Shown: piece after piece, positions 27,430 through 37,380 of the stretch
How positions within the stretch are numbered: position 1 is the first letter of the stretch
Layout: every line of letters starts with the position of its first letter
Assembly: GCF_964026405.1 (NCBI RefSeq)
Contig: NZ_OZ032146.1
Coordinates: 744,001 to 808,000, forward strand
Source: Candidatus Tisiphia endosymbiont of Dascillus cervinus
GTDB lineage: Bacteria > Pseudomonadota > Alphaproteobacteria > Rickettsiales > Rickettsiaceae
Direction: 5' to 3'
DNA length: 64,000 bases
Position numbers and translations under genes: made by a program
The notes under the pieces: model-generated
Told to the model about the DNA's origin: nothing
Seen by the model: only the letters and a program-made list of their open reading frames with translations
Databases searched by the model: none

Positions 27430-28011
27430 TTAACTACTACCAAATAATTGCTGTAAATTTTTCCATTCTAAGTAAGTTGTAGGATCGCTAGGACACATGC
27501 CAAAACCACATTCAAAATAAGTTGCAAACACATTAACAAGAGTGATAATTATCAAACTAATCTCAATTAATGTAGGTACAAAACTAGGATAAAATTGTAG
27601 TATACTAAATTTACTTAGAATAAGGCTAATTATAGGAATTATAGACATTAATAGGATTAAAGAAAAAGAAATTATTGCTGACCATGTATAAAAATGTAAC
27701 CCAAGGAAAGTATTACCATATCCTAAATCATGGGGTAAAATATGCAGCAAAACCTGCCTAAGCCCTACCATCAACGTATAAATACTAGAGGTGAATATAA
27801 TCATATCATATTTTCAAGAAGGATTATATATTATGCTAAGTAGTGCTCCAAGTCCGATAGCAATAAAACCGAATCTTTGTAATAAACATAAAGGGCAGGG
27901 TGGTTCATAATAAAAAAATTGGAAAATAAAGGCTACGACATTTGTTACTATACATAAAATAGCAATGGCAATATATATAATTATCGTAGGTTGGTTTGAA
28001 ACTGGGTTCAT
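27430..28011 (-). pseudogene. dsbB: DsbB-like disulfide bond protein with an in-frame stop
   Basis: Two open parts, 27814-28011 and 27430-27804, lie in the same frame and are separated by one TGA (27814-27816). The first has a membrane segment and the CPLC active-site pair in PPCPLCLLQRFGF. The second has more membrane segments and a CGFGMC pair. Together they give a four-helix DsbB-like quinone-linked oxidase of about 193 residues. The TGA falls after the second helix. No shift is needed to join the parts, so this is a point nonsense change. Selenocysteine use is very unlikely. ATG 27804 could restart translation, but that product lacks the first active site. Confidence 0.75.
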
Positions 28012-28017
28012 AGCAAA

Positions 28018-28182
28018 TTAAAAAGAGATATTTAAGTGGTCAGTAGCATGTAAGTAAAAATAGATACTAGCTATTAAAAAATTAATATAAAATAATGGTA
28101 TGATAAAATTATAGCTCTTTTGACTATCTCTATGCCTATTAATTGTAAAAACATAAAACATTAAAATAAATATCAAGATCAT
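28018..28182 (-). CDS. Small hydrophobic open frame upstream of dsbB
   Basis: 54 codons from ATG 28182, ending 6 bases before the dsbB start. The predicted peptide has two membrane-like segments (MILIFILMFYVF at the start and FYINFLIASIYFYL later). A weak GGAAG site lies about 10 bases upstream. The close spacing and strand suggest a dsbB operon partner, but no family is recognised and chance is possible in AT-rich DNA. Confidence 0.35.
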   Translation of the reverse strand: MILIFILMFYVFTINRHRDSQKSYNFIIPLFYINFLIASIYFYLHATDHLNISF

Positions 28183-28290
28183 AATTACCGTTACTTCCGC
28201 TTGTTAAAGCTTAGTTTGCCTCTAGGCAAAGAAAATGTCAAGATATAATTGCGTATATGCTTAGTGCTAATATTATTTATGATATAATTA

Positions 28291-28514
28291 ACCTCAACTA
28301 TTGATGTAAGACATCGGTTTAATAGCCTAGGGTGTCATCCTATAACTGTTGAAAGTTAAAAAACCGTCTATTAGCGAGCGAACGTACGTGAGCACGGCAA
28401 TCCATGAAGCTTGTCATATAGATTGCTTCGTCGACCTACGGTCTTCTCGCAATGACGATTTTTTAACTTTCACCCTAGGCTATTAAACCGATGCCTTACA
28501 TCAATAGTTGAGGT
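28291..28514. repeat. 224-bp palindrome with 44-bp arms
   Basis: The arms, starting ACCTCAACTATTGATGTAAG at 28291 and ending with the inverse at 28514, match over 44 bases with one difference. Inside are AAAGTTAAAAAACCGTC and its inverse, with a GTCTATTAGCGAG unit. It lies between the small open frame and sca4, in a 468-base gap without genes. Confidence 0.85.
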
Positions 28515-28650
28515 GATAATTAAAGTGATGGACTATACTTTTTAAGGAAGTTGCCTTAAAAATAAAACAAAATAAAAACAAATTAGTTGCTTTAAAGAAG
28601 AATATTATCTAGCATCAATATAATTAGAATTTAAGAATAGGGTGGTAAAA

Positions 28651-30879
28651 ATGAGTAAAGGAGAAAATCCTAGAGAGTATTTTGATTATTATACAGACTT
28701 GATGATTGAAATAGATAAAGCTGGAGAAAAAGTAGACATTAAGGAAAAAAGTATTACAGTTGAAAATGAGGTTGTTGATCCTCTATTTAACCATCTACTT
28801 GAAATTCCAAATAGAGTTTCGGGAAATCATTTGCTTTCAAAAGAAAACAAGGTTGCTGTAATAAATGATGTATTAGACGGCTTGGCTGAAACAATCAAGA
28901 CTACTGCTGATGAAGGTAAAAAGATAGGGGAAAATACTGAACAAGATGAGTTAACATTTAAGAAAGCTATAGTGTTTGAGAAACTAGCTGACAAATTGGC
29001 ACAATCCATACAGAACGGGGAAATGCCTGATAGTTGGCAAGGATATGAAGATAAGTTGCAGGCAATCATTGCTTTTACTAAAGGAGAGGAACCTGCTCTA
29101 GAAGAACTTGCTCAGGACGTCTTTGTGTTACAAGATCCTGCTGAGGAAAATCCTAGAGAATTAGTAGACCATTCTCTTGACGCTATCCGTACCCCTTCTT
29201 TTTCTGCTGCTGATCGAGATGTTGACCCTATAACCCAAGCAATTAGAGAGCAAATCTTAAGCAAGCAGAGGGAGCTAATAGTTGCAGCTCTAGTAAATAA
29301 TAATGTAGCGAAACTAGAAGAAATTGAAGATATAACTAAATTTCGTGTGTACTGTGAAAATGAAGAAAACAAAGAGAAAATCAGTGAAGTTCTTAAAGGA
29401 TCTGAGTTAAAAAGAGCTTTAGAACAAGTAGAAATTGCCGGCTACAAAAATGTTCATACCCAGTTTACAGATAGATTTAGTCCTATGGAATGGAAGGATG
29501 GAGTTGGAGAAGAAAGTGGTAATGGTATTACTACTAAAACGCAGATAGTACGAGATGCAAGTGGTAACGAGATTGCTACATTAACAGAAGCAACACATCA
29601 AATAAATCCTCCTAAAACAGTGCAAAAAAGTGATGGTACTACAGTAGAAATTAAAAATTATAGGACGATAGATTTTCCGATAGAACTTAAGGATGGTGGT
29701 CCAATGCATTTATCGCTAGCGGTAAAGGATCAGCATGGCAGGAATATTGCTGCAAGTAAGGCTGTATATTTTACGGCTCACTATGATGATGATGGTAAGC
29801 TAATCGAGGTCAGCTCGCCACGTCCAGTTAAGTTTAATGGAACTGGTTCTGATGCAGTTGGGTATATAGAACATGGTGGACAAATCTATACCTTGCCAGT
29901 AACGCAAGAAAAATATAAAGCAATGATGCAAGAAGTAGCCAAAAACAAGGGACATGGCGTGGATATTTCACAATCTATCGATACACTATCTGTGGACAGT
30001 ATTATAACTTCCCCTCAGAAGACTGAGGAGTTGGATAGAACAAAAGAAGCTGTGGTTTCCTCTCCTCATGAACTCAAAAGTGAAGAAGTGAAATTAGAGG
30101 TTAAAACTCCTGAAGTTGATCTCATGCAATTCCCAACAAACGATGGTATGGTACATACAGCTAGCAAACCAGCTATGCCAGCAGAGCATTCTGAGGAATC
30201 TGATCTTGTCCAGGGACACTCTTTTATATCAACAACAAACGATGATATGGTACGTACAGCTAGCAAACCAGCTATGCCAAAGCATTTTGAGAAACATGAT
30301 CTTGTCCAAGGACACTCTGTTATACCAACAACAAACGATGATATGGTACGTACAGCTAGCAAATCAGCTATGCCAAAGCATTTTGAGGACACTTTGGAAA
30401 AGACGGTGAGTAGTCTTAGGCACTCTCTATTATTTCCAGTGCGGAAAATCAGTAAGGATATTACGAAACTAGCAGAATCTTTATATGCAAATTTACGTGG
30501 AAAAGATCTTGCAGGAAAAAAAGAACATATCAATGGAGAATTAGACAAATTATCAACTCCTCAAGAAAAGATAGAACTATTACAGGAATTGGTACGGGTT
30601 GAATCGGATAAAAGGATGGAAAAAGTTCAACAAATTGCTCTTGGAAGAGAGGAAGAAGCGAATGTAGGGCCGGTTAGAGTAATGACAGCACAGAGGAAAG
30701 AAAGTATAAATGGATCTCCTAAAATAGGATACCAACAGAAAGGAGAACATGTTAATGTTAAAGATGATGTAAATTTACAAAAATTCCTAAATGATAGAAT
30801 TGTTGAAATTAAGCAAGAATCCAAAAAGCCAGTTACTACTTTTAAAACTCGGAAGGTAGGAGGTCATGGTGTTCCCTAA
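28651..30879 (+). CDS. sca4: Sca4-like (PS120) protein, shortened
   Basis: A 742-residue soluble protein without a signal peptide. Its region of about residues 190-440 resembles rickettsial Sca4, the antigenic 120-kDa protein: DPITQAIRE, EIAGYKNVH, RTIDFPIEL, KAVYFTAHYDDDGKL, SSPRPVKFNGTG, YIEHGGQIYTLPVT. In Rickettsia, Sca4 is secreted and binds host vinculin. Here the protein is shorter than the roughly 1000-residue Sca4. The long middle helical region that carries vinculin-binding sites appears missing and is replaced by three 32-33-residue tandem repeats (about residues 494-580). A helical C-terminal part resembles the Sca4 end. ATG 28651 follows an AGGGTGG site. Loss of vinculin binding is inference. 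Confidence 0.78.
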   Translation: MSKGENPREYFDYYTDLMIEIDKAGEKVDIKEKSITVENEVVDPLFNHLLEIPNRVSGNHLLSKENKVAVINDVLDGLAETIKTTADEGKKIGENTEQDELTFKKAIVFEKLADKLAQSIQNGEMPDSWQGYEDKLQAIIAFTKGEEPALEELAQDVFVLQDPAEENPRELVDHSLDAIRTPSFSAADRDVDPITQAIREQILSKQRELIVAALVNNNVAKLEEIEDITKFRVYCENEENKEKISEVLKGSELKRALEQVEIAGYKNVHTQFTDRFSPMEWKDGVGEESGNGITTKTQIVRDASGNEIATLTEATHQINPPKTVQKSDGTTVEIKNYRTIDFPIELKDGGPMHLSLAVKDQHGRNIAASKAVYFTAHYDDDGKLIEVSSPRPVKFNGTGSDAVGYIEHGGQIYTLPVTQEKYKAMMQEVAKNKGHGVDISQSIDTLSVDSIITSPQKTEELDRTKEAVVSSPHELKSEEVKLEVKTPEVDLMQFPTNDGMVHTASKPAMPAEHSEESDLVQGHSFISTTNDDMVRTASKPAMPKHFEKHDLVQGHSVIPTTNDDMVRTASKSAMPKHFEDTLEKTVSSLRHSLLFPVRKISKDITKLAESLYANLRGKDLAGKKEHINGELDKLSTPQEKIELLQELVRVESDKRMEKVQQIALGREEEANVGPVRVMTAQRKESINGSPKIGYQQKGEHVNVKDDVNLQKFLNDRIVEIKQESKKPVTTFKTRKVGGHGVP
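30130..30395 (+). repeat. Tandem repeat inside sca4
   Basis: Three units of 96-99 bp each contain ACAAACGATG, ATGGTACGTACAGCTAGCAA and CAGCTATGCCA, beginning near 30136, 30235 and 30331. Units two and three are nearly identical at DNA level, which points to recent expansion. Confidence 0.85.
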
Positions 30880-30949
30880 TTTACTTTAACTTCAGTTTTA
30901 TGTAAGCAGCAAACAAAATGCTACGAATTATGTAAAAACAAACTATTAG

Positions 30950-31245
30950 AACAGTTTGTTAGAAGATATCGGTTTGATAGCCTAGGGTAAAGTTTGTTCA
31001 ATTTATTTGATTTAACTATGCCCCAAATGACAAAATCTGCAAAATGACAATATGTAGCCAGGAACGAAAATATAAATTTTTATCCCACACACCGCATAAT
31101 AATACTACTTTGAAGCATAATTTTTGCTCATATTTATCTCGAAGATGAGACGCGAATTCGGGATAAGAATTTGTCAATTCTTATCCCAAATTCGGTGAAA
31201 TTATAGATTGCTTTGTCGACCTACGGTCTTCTAGCAATGACGTTG
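30950..31245. repeat. Palindromic element remnants between sca4 and gltX
   Basis: A half copy of the GATATCGGTTTGATAGCCTAGGGT unit in parts (30967-30990), a complete GAATTCGGGATAAGAATT/AATTCTTATCCC palindrome (31152-31195), and a TCGACCTACGGTCTTCT fragment (about 31216) also found at 28431. The gap 30880-31353 has no supported gene. Confidence 0.65.
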
Positions 31246-31353
31246 ACCATATACAACTTTTAAACTGCCCTGCCTAAAACCCGCTCTACCTTCGAACTTT
31301 CGACAGTTGGGGGTAATAGCCTTTCAGGTTATTTTTTTAGATCAACAAAAAAA

Positions 31354-32706
31354 TCAACTTAATCTTTTTATAATTTCCTCTCTGCGAAGTAATGGTAATA
31401 TTACTGACATTTCTGGTCCGGATGCCATTCCCGTTATGCTAAGCCTTAGAGGTAAGAATATATCCTTGCCCTTTTTACCAGTAACGACCATAATTTTTTT
31501 AGTCCATATGCTCCAGCTGTCGAGGGTTATTGGTTCGTTTGGTAACAATATAGCTGCCTGTTTTAAAAAATCTTTATCTAATCCTTCAACTTTGGATGGT
31601 GAGTAACAAATATTCCACCAATCTTTTATTTCATATAATTTTTGCAAATTAGCTCTCACTGCCAACCAAAACTGTTCAGTTACTTGCTCAGCCTTAATCT
31701 CTCTTAAGCGATCTTTTACTTCATCAAAACTAAGGCTAATTAGTAATTTATGATTCAGACGTTCTAATTCTTCCGGCAAATAAGTTGTTGGACTTTTAGA
31801 AAAATTATTAATGTCAAACTCTTTTATTAGCTGATCTAAATTCTTAAACGATACAATACTTGATGACGAACCAATTAAACTAAAAAAACTGTTAATTGCC
31901 ATTGGTTCTAATCCAATTTCATCCCTTAGAGCAGCGATCTCAAATCCTCCTATTCTTTTAGATATTTTGTCATCTCGGCTAATAATTAGACCAAGATGAG
32001 CAAAATTCGGTATACTCTTTTGATTTGAGTATAGTTCTTCCTGTAGGGCTTCAAACATTTGTAGCTGAATCGTCGTATTAGTTACATGATCCTCGCCCCT
32101 AATAATATGGGTAATCGAATAATCAATATCATCAATAACTGAACAAAGCATATAAGTCATACTATTATCTTCTCTGATAACTATCGGATCACCAAGATTT
32201 TTCCCATCATATTTAACTTCACCCTTAATCATATCTTGCCATATAATTGGAGTATGCGATACCAAGAATCGATAATGCGGCTTTCTTCCTTGACTAATAT
32301 AATCATTTATTTGTTGTTGAGTCAAATTCAAAGCTGCCCGATCATAGATGGGGGGGAGTCCTCTTGATAATTGTAATTTACGTTTCAGTTCCAGCTCTTC
32401 TTGAGTCTCAAAACAGGGATATAATCTATTTTTTTGTAATAATAATGTCTTTACAGCCTCATATTTAGCAAGTCTATTAGATTGACAAAAGGTTTGATCC
32501 CAGTTAAGCCCTAGAAATTTTAAATCCTGTTCAATAGCATTTTTATATTGCTGTTTGCTACGCTCAAAATCAGTATCATCAAACCTTAAAATGAATATGC
32601 CTTTATGCTTTCTAGCATACAACCAATTTATCAGAGCTGTCCTACTATTACCTATATGCAACATACCTGTTGGTGATGGTGCGAATCTTGTGATAACCCT
32701 TCCCAT
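31354..32706 (-). CDS. gltX: Glutamyl-tRNA synthetase
   Basis: A 450-residue class I aminoacyl-tRNA synthetase. The HIGH motif is in [16 protein letters not shown] (about residues 8-23), the GED motif is in [11 protein letters not shown], and the KMSKS loop is DDKISKR (about 240-246). It charges tRNA-Glu and, in rickettsias that rely on the amidotransferase route, may also charge tRNA-Gln; rickettsias often carry two gltX genes, so which paralogue this is remains open. It begins 17 bases after topA in a likely dprA-topA-gltX unit. Confidence 0.94.
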   Translation of the reverse strand: MGRVITRFAPSPTGMLHIGNSRTALINWLYARKHKGIFILRFDDTDFERSKQQYKNAIEQDLKFLGLNWDQTFCQSNRLAKYEAVKTLLLQKNRLYPCFETQEELELKRKLQLSRGLPPIYDRAALNLTQQQINDYISQGRKPHYRFLVSHTPIIWQDMIKGEVKYDGKNLGDPIVIREDNSMTYMLCSVIDDIDYSITHIIRGEDHVTNTTIQLQMFEALQEELYSNQKSIPNFAHLGLIISRDDKISKRIGGFEIAALRDEIGLEPMAINSFFSLIGSSSSIVSFKNLDQLIKEFDINNFSKSPTTYLPEELERLNHKLLISLSFDEVKDRLREIKAEQVTEQFWLAVRANLQKLYEIKDWWNICYSPSKVEGLDKDFLKQAAILLPNEPITLDSWSIWTKKIMVVTGKKGKDIFLPLRLSITGMASGPEMSVILPLLRREEIIKRLS

Positions 32707-32723
32707 AATTTTATCTTAACCGC

Positions 32724-35141
32724 TTATTGTACTTTTTTCTTTTTTGTTGTTTCTTTTGCTGTAGCATTCTTTTTAGAAGTTTTTTTTGCAACTATTACCT
32801 GCTTGCCATTATCTTTCTCTTGTTTATTCTTTAACTTATTATTACTAGCTTCAATTATTTCTACAGCGATCTCTGTTGTTATGGTAAAAGGATCGTATCT
32901 TTTTGGTATTGAAATAAACCTATCAAGATATTTAAGATACGGGCCATATCTACCTATACCAAGTATAATCTCTTGTTGAGATTCAGGATGCAAACATAAT
33001 TTAGCCGGTAACTCAAGCAACCTCATAGCTAAAGCAAGAGTGACATCATTTTGGGCAATAGAAGGTGGCAATGATGCACGCTTTGGCTTTTCACCCTTGG
33101 CAACTTGCTCACTAGTCTGTACATATAAACCATATGGGCCTTTCTTTAGAAAAACATCAAAACCATCCTTATTTACTCCTAATAGTTTGTTCTCTTCCAT
33201 AGTAGTAGCAACATCATCACTATTTTTAGAGGTAATTTGTTTTTTGAAAGTACATTCTGGGTAATTACTACAAGCTAAGAATGCTCCAAACTTACCAAGC
33301 TTCAGATCTAATTGACCTGTAGAGCAGGATGGGCAAATTCTTGACTTGTTACTTTCTGACTTTTCTCCAAATAAGTGATAATCTAAGGCTTCTTCAACAT
33401 AAATAATTATATCAGATATTTTCTTTCCACTAACTACTTCTACATTGTTATTAAACCCATCCCAGAATTTTTTTAGTAAAAACTTCCATTCTATTTTACC
33501 TTCTGCCACCTCATCTAAATCATTTTCAAGATCAGCTGTGAAATCATATTCCACATATTTCTTAAAAAAACCTGTTAAAAATATTGTAACTAAACGCCCT
33601 AATTCCTCTGGAAAGAATCGTTTTTTCTCAACAACTACATATTTTCTATCTTGCAACACTGATATAATCGAAGCATAAGTAGACGGGCGACCAATACCAA
33701 GTTCCTCAAGCCTCTTTACTAAACTAGCTTCAGAATATCTTGGTGGCGGATCAGTGAAATGTTGTGCTGGATTCACTGAATCTGTAATTAATTTCTCTCC
33801 TTCTTTTAGCGGTGGTAGAAGCCTATTTTCTTCTTCTGTTTCATCATCTAGACCTTCTCGATAAATTTTATAAAAACCATCAAACGCAATAATTGAGCCA
33901 TTTGCTCTGCATGTAAATTCTTTATCTTCTGTATCAAGCTGAGCTACTACCAAATCAATAATAACATTTTCCATTTGGCAAGCTACCGTCCTCTTCCAAA
34001 TTAGGTCATAAAGCTTGTAAAAATCTTTATCTAGTTTATCCTTTAACTTTTCTGGTAGCAGGGTAATATCAGTTGGTCTAATCGCTTCGTGAGCTTCTTG
34101 GGCATTTTTAGCTTTAGATTTATAAACTCGCTGGCTAGCTGGCAGATATTTATCCCCAAAATTCTTATCTATCAACTGACGTATTTGCTCAACAGCTTCA
34201 CTAGCAAGAGTTGTCCCGTCCGTTCTCATATAAGTGATCAAACCTATAGTTTCATTACCTATATCCATACCTTCGTAAAGTTTTTGGGCAATTTGCATAG
34301 TCTTCTTAGCAGTAAACCCTAATTTTCTTGCAGCTTCTTGCTGCAGCGAAGAGGTAATAAAAGGTGGTTGCGGTTGACGTTTTTGCTGTTTTTTTTCTAT
34401 AGAGGCAACATGAAAATTCTTTAGTTTTATTTTCTCGACTAGATCATTGGCAGCTAGTTCATTAGTAATTGAGAATTTCTCTAATTTTTTACCATTAACA
34501 TGAGTTAATCTTGCTAAAAACGGTTCATTATTACTATTAAGAATATTAAGACTAATATCCCAATATTCTTGCGATTTAAAACGTTCAATTTCGTCTTCTC
34601 GTTCGCAAATAAGTCTCAGTGCTACAGACTGGACTCTTCCGGCTGATCTACATCCTGGCAATTTACGCCATAATATCGGTGATAAAGTAAATCCTACCAA
34701 ATAATCCAACGCCCTCCTTGCTTGCTGAGCATTAACCAAATCAATATCAATCTTTCTTGGGTTTTCAATTGCATGTAAAATAGCTTTTTTTGTAACTTCA
34801 TCAAATGCTACTCTTTTAAAGAAATCACTAGATTTAACCAAGTTTCTTTCTTTTATTATTTCTGCAACATGCCAAGCAATTGATTCTCCTTCTCGGTCTC
34901 GATCTGTTGCTAGATAAACCATTTCAGCCTTGGCAGCATCTTTAGTTATTGCTTCAACATATTTTTCTGCTTTATCTGATATAATATATTTCATCGCAAA
35001 ATCTTCATCTGGCAGAACTGAACCATTTTTAGATGGTAAATCTCTAATATGCCCAAACGAAGCAATAACTTTAAAACCATTATCTAGATATTTATTTATC
35101 GTTTTCGCCTTTGCTGGCGATTCTACTATTACTAATTTCAT
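32724..35141 (-). CDS. topA: DNA topoisomerase I
   Basis: An 805-residue type IA topoisomerase that relaxes negative supercoils. The TOPRIM domain begins KLVIVESPAKAKTINKYL and has the acidic DRDREGE (about residues 83-89). The nucleophilic Tyr is in TYMRTDGT (about residue 308). One classic zinc ribbon near residue 600 (CPSCSTGQLDL, ACSNYPEC) is followed by two topoisomerase C-terminal repeat regions and a Lys-rich tail. The start is 2 bases after the dprA stop, so the pair is probably translationally linked. Confidence 0.96.
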   Translation of the reverse strand: MKLVIVESPAKAKTINKYLDNGFKVIASFGHIRDLPSKNGSVLPDEDFAMKYIISDKAEKYVEAITKDAAKAEMVYLATDRDREGESIAWHVAEIIKERNLVKSSDFFKRVAFDEVTKKAILHAIENPRKIDIDLVNAQQARRALDYLVGFTLSPILWRKLPGCRSAGRVQSVALRLICEREDEIERFKSQEYWDISLNILNSNNEPFLARLTHVNGKKLEKFSITNELAANDLVEKIKLKNFHVASIEKKQQKRQPQPPFITSSLQQEAARKLGFTAKKTMQIAQKLYEGMDIGNETIGLITYMRTDGTTLASEAVEQIRQLIDKNFGDKYLPASQRVYKSKAKNAQEAHEAIRPTDITLLPEKLKDKLDKDFYKLYDLIWKRTVACQMENVIIDLVVAQLDTEDKEFTCRANGSIIAFDGFYKIYREGLDDETEEENRLLPPLKEGEKLITDSVNPAQHFTDPPPRYSEASLVKRLEELGIGRPSTYASIISVLQDRKYVVVEKKRFFPEELGRLVTIFLTGFFKKYVEYDFTADLENDLDEVAEGKIEWKFLLKKFWDGFNNNVEVVSGKKISDIIIYVEEALDYHLFGEKSESNKSRICPSCSTGQLDLKLGKFGAFLACSNYPECTFKKQITSKNSDDVATTMEENKLLGVNKDGFDVFLKKGPYGLYVQTSEQVAKGEKPKRASLPPSIAQNDVTLALAMRLLELPAKLCLHPESQQEIILGIGRYGPYLKYLDRFISIPKRYDPFTITTEIAVEIIEASNNKLKNKQEKDNGKQVIVAKKTSKKNATAKETTKKKKVQ

Positions 35142-35143
35142 AT

Positions 35144-36287
35144 TTATTTATAAATTAAAGATATCTTGTTGCCAGGATATCTAGTTATTTTTCCAGCCAG
35201 TTCTAGCTTCAGTATTATCATATATATAACCTGCAAAGGTAGCTGCGTTTGATGCAAACAATCAAAATCTATAGGAGTTGAAGATAAAAGCTCCTTAACT
35301 TTCATACGCATATCGTTGGTAATTGGATTAGCATATTTTATATCTAACGCTTTAAACTGGTTATTTTCAGCTGAATCATTCGCCACATCCTTAGATTTGC
35401 TGACAACCTTAGAAAAATGTGGTAGATTAGTTACTATATCTTGGGTAGATTCCACCATATATGCTCCTTCCTTGATAAGTTTATTAGTACCCTGACACCT
35501 AGGATCTAACGGAAATCCTGGCACTGCGAATACTTCTCTATTCTGTTCTAAAGCAAACCTTGCTGTTATTAATGATCCAGATTTTAGGCTTGCCTCAATT
35601 ACTACCGTTCCAAGAGATATACCAGAAATCAATCGATTACGTTGTGGGAAATGTTGTCCAAGAGGTTTTGACCCTATTGGTAATTCAGCAATTATTAACC
35701 CCTCTTGCTGAATTTGCTCGAATAATTTAACATTTTCTAGGGGATAGACATGATCAATTCCTCCAGCGATAACTCCTATTGTTTTAGAGATATTAACTTG
35801 ATGCACTGCCGTATCAATACCTCTTGCAAGTCCAGAAACCATTATATAATCTGCGTCTGTCAATTCCTTAGCGATTCTAGCTGCAAAAGCACGACCATTT
35901 ACTGAAGCATTTCTTGCTCCAACAATTGCTAAACATCTTTCGTGTGATAATAACCCGATATTGCCCTTATAACTTAGTATAGGCGGGCAATCAAAAATCT
36001 CTAACAATAACCTTGAATATTCTAAAGACTTATAGGTAATAATTTTGGCGTTATTCTTTTCCAAAAGCTCAAGTTCTTTACTTGCCTCACTTTGTGAAAA
36101 TACCTTTACTGGTTTAGAGCGTCCACCTCGCAGTGAGAATTCTTGTATATTTTCAATTGCAGTACTACTACTACCAAATATCTTTATTAAACTCCAAAAA
36201 GTCCTTGGACCAACATTTTCACTCCTAATTAGTCTTAGAATATCAATTGTTTCTTTTGTATAAGATACTCGGTTAGTTAGTATCCAA
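35144..36287 (-). pseudogene. dprA: DNA-processing protein DprA with disrupted 5' end
   Basis: The Rossmann-like DprA core is intact: LAIVGARNASVNG, MVSGLARGIDTAVH, IGVIAGGIDHVYP, SGISLGTVVIEAS, GSLITARFALEQNREVFAVPG in consecutive parts. A C-terminal winged-helix-like region follows. The frame stays open upstream of 36064 and encodes the N-terminal SAM-like domain (ETIDILRLIRSENVGPRTFW), but has no ATG, GTG or TTG until a TGA at 36305. A good AAGGAG site (36294-36299) points to TTG 36287, which is in another frame and stops after four codons. Removing one copy of a tandem TAAC (TAACTAAC, about 36271-36278) would join this TTG to the long frame. DprA loads RecA on incoming single strands. Confidence 0.75.
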
Positions 36288-36356
36288 AAATAGCTCCTTA
36301 AGCATCAAATCTCTTTCTTTGGCTTTAAGCTTACTTTGACATAAATTATCCCTTAC

Positions 36357-36400
36357 GCGAATTCGAGATAAGAATTTGTCAATTCTTATCCCAAATTGGA
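36357..36400. repeat. GATAAGAATT palindrome
   Basis: GCGAATTCGAGATAAGAATT with the inverse AATTCTTATCCCAAATT, between dprA and the peroxiredoxin gene. The remainder of 36306-36630 is AT-rich. It includes GTAGCTAG-type inverted bits near 36560-36595 but no gene. Confidence 0.65.
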
Positions 36401-36630
36401 GTCTCTTAGATGATATTTGCAGTATATAACAAAATTTTTCCCCACTAAGTAAAAAAACAATTAATTTCTAACTAGAGAAGTTTAAAAGCTACAACTAGCG
36501 GTAGAAACCTGCGTAAACCTATGCGTGTCATATATGGTAATCTCGATGTCATCTCTAGCTACGGTATACGGTACATTGGTGTTCGTAGCTAGCAATGACA
36601 TCTACTGATCCGGCAAACCTACTCTATATA

Positions 36631-37233
36631 CTATAATTTTTCTGCATTGGAAGCTAAGTAATCTGCTACTCCTTTATGTGATGGGGTAATACCTTCATCA
36701 CCTTTATGCCACCCAGCTGGACATACTTCACCATGCTTTGCATTATAGTCTAGGGCATCTATCAGTCTTATTACTTCATCAATATTTCTACCAATTGGCA
36801 AATCATTAACTGACAAATGGCGTACTATGAATTCTTCATCAATAACAAAAGTACCACGCAGTGATATTCCATCATCATGAAGTACATTATAACTATGTGA
36901 GGCATTTTTATTAAGATCTGCCACCATAGGAATTTGGATATTGCCGACACCACCTTTATTGTAAGGAGTATTCTTCCAAGCCAAATGAGAAAAATGCGAG
37001 TCAACGCTTATTGCTATTAACTTTGTATTTCTTTCAGTAAATTCTCCTAATCTATTATTAAAGGCTATAATTTCTGATGGACAAACAAAAGTAAAATCTA
37101 GGGGATAAAAAAACAATACAACTTTATGACCCTTAGCATAATTTTTAAGATTAAATTCAGATTCTATACTATTATCAGGCATAATAGCTTTAGCTGTAAA
37201 ATCCGGTGCAGCTTTTCCAACGAATACTTGCAT
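36631..37233 (-). CDS. Typical 2-Cys peroxiredoxin (AhpC/Tsa family)
   Basis: A 200-residue thiol peroxidase that reduces H2O2 and organic or nitrogen peroxides. The peroxidatic Cys is in FYPLDFTFVCPSE (about residue 50), the resolving Cys is in GEVCPAGW (about 172), and the helper Arg is within RGTFVIDEE. ATG 37233 is chosen because AAGGA precedes it by 8 bases; the upstream in-frame start overlaps that site. It is monocistronic between repeat regions. Confidence 0.93.
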   Translation of the reverse strand: MQVFVGKAAPDFTAKAIMPDNSIESEFNLKNYAKGHKVVLFFYPLDFTFVCPSEIIAFNNRLGEFTERNTKLIAISVDSHFSHLAWKNTPYNKGGVGNIQIPMVADLNKNASHSYNVLHDDGISLRGTFVIDEEFIVRHLSVNDLPIGRNIDEVIRLIDALDYNAKHGEVCPAGWHKGDEGITPSHKGVADYLASNAEKL

Positions 37234-37342
37234 TTTAAATTCCTTCAGTTTCAAGTGATTAAAAATATTTCTTATGATAACCTTAAGTATCGATGTAGCA
37301 AATTAATACTAGGCTCAGTATTATCCTCATTAGGGGTGATAT

Positions 37343-37380
37343 CACCCTAGGCTATTAAACCGATGTCTTACATCGAACTC
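37343..37380. repeat. Half palindromic element
   Basis: ACCCTAGGCTATTAAACCGA followed by TGTCTTACATCGAAC, the same unit as the right arm of 28291-28514. Confidence 0.6.

Noticed and set aside
27814-27816. Selenocysteine or recoded UGA in dsbB
   Set aside because: No SECIS-like structure or selenium gene is visible, the position is not an active-site Cys, and other genes here use TGA as a normal stop.
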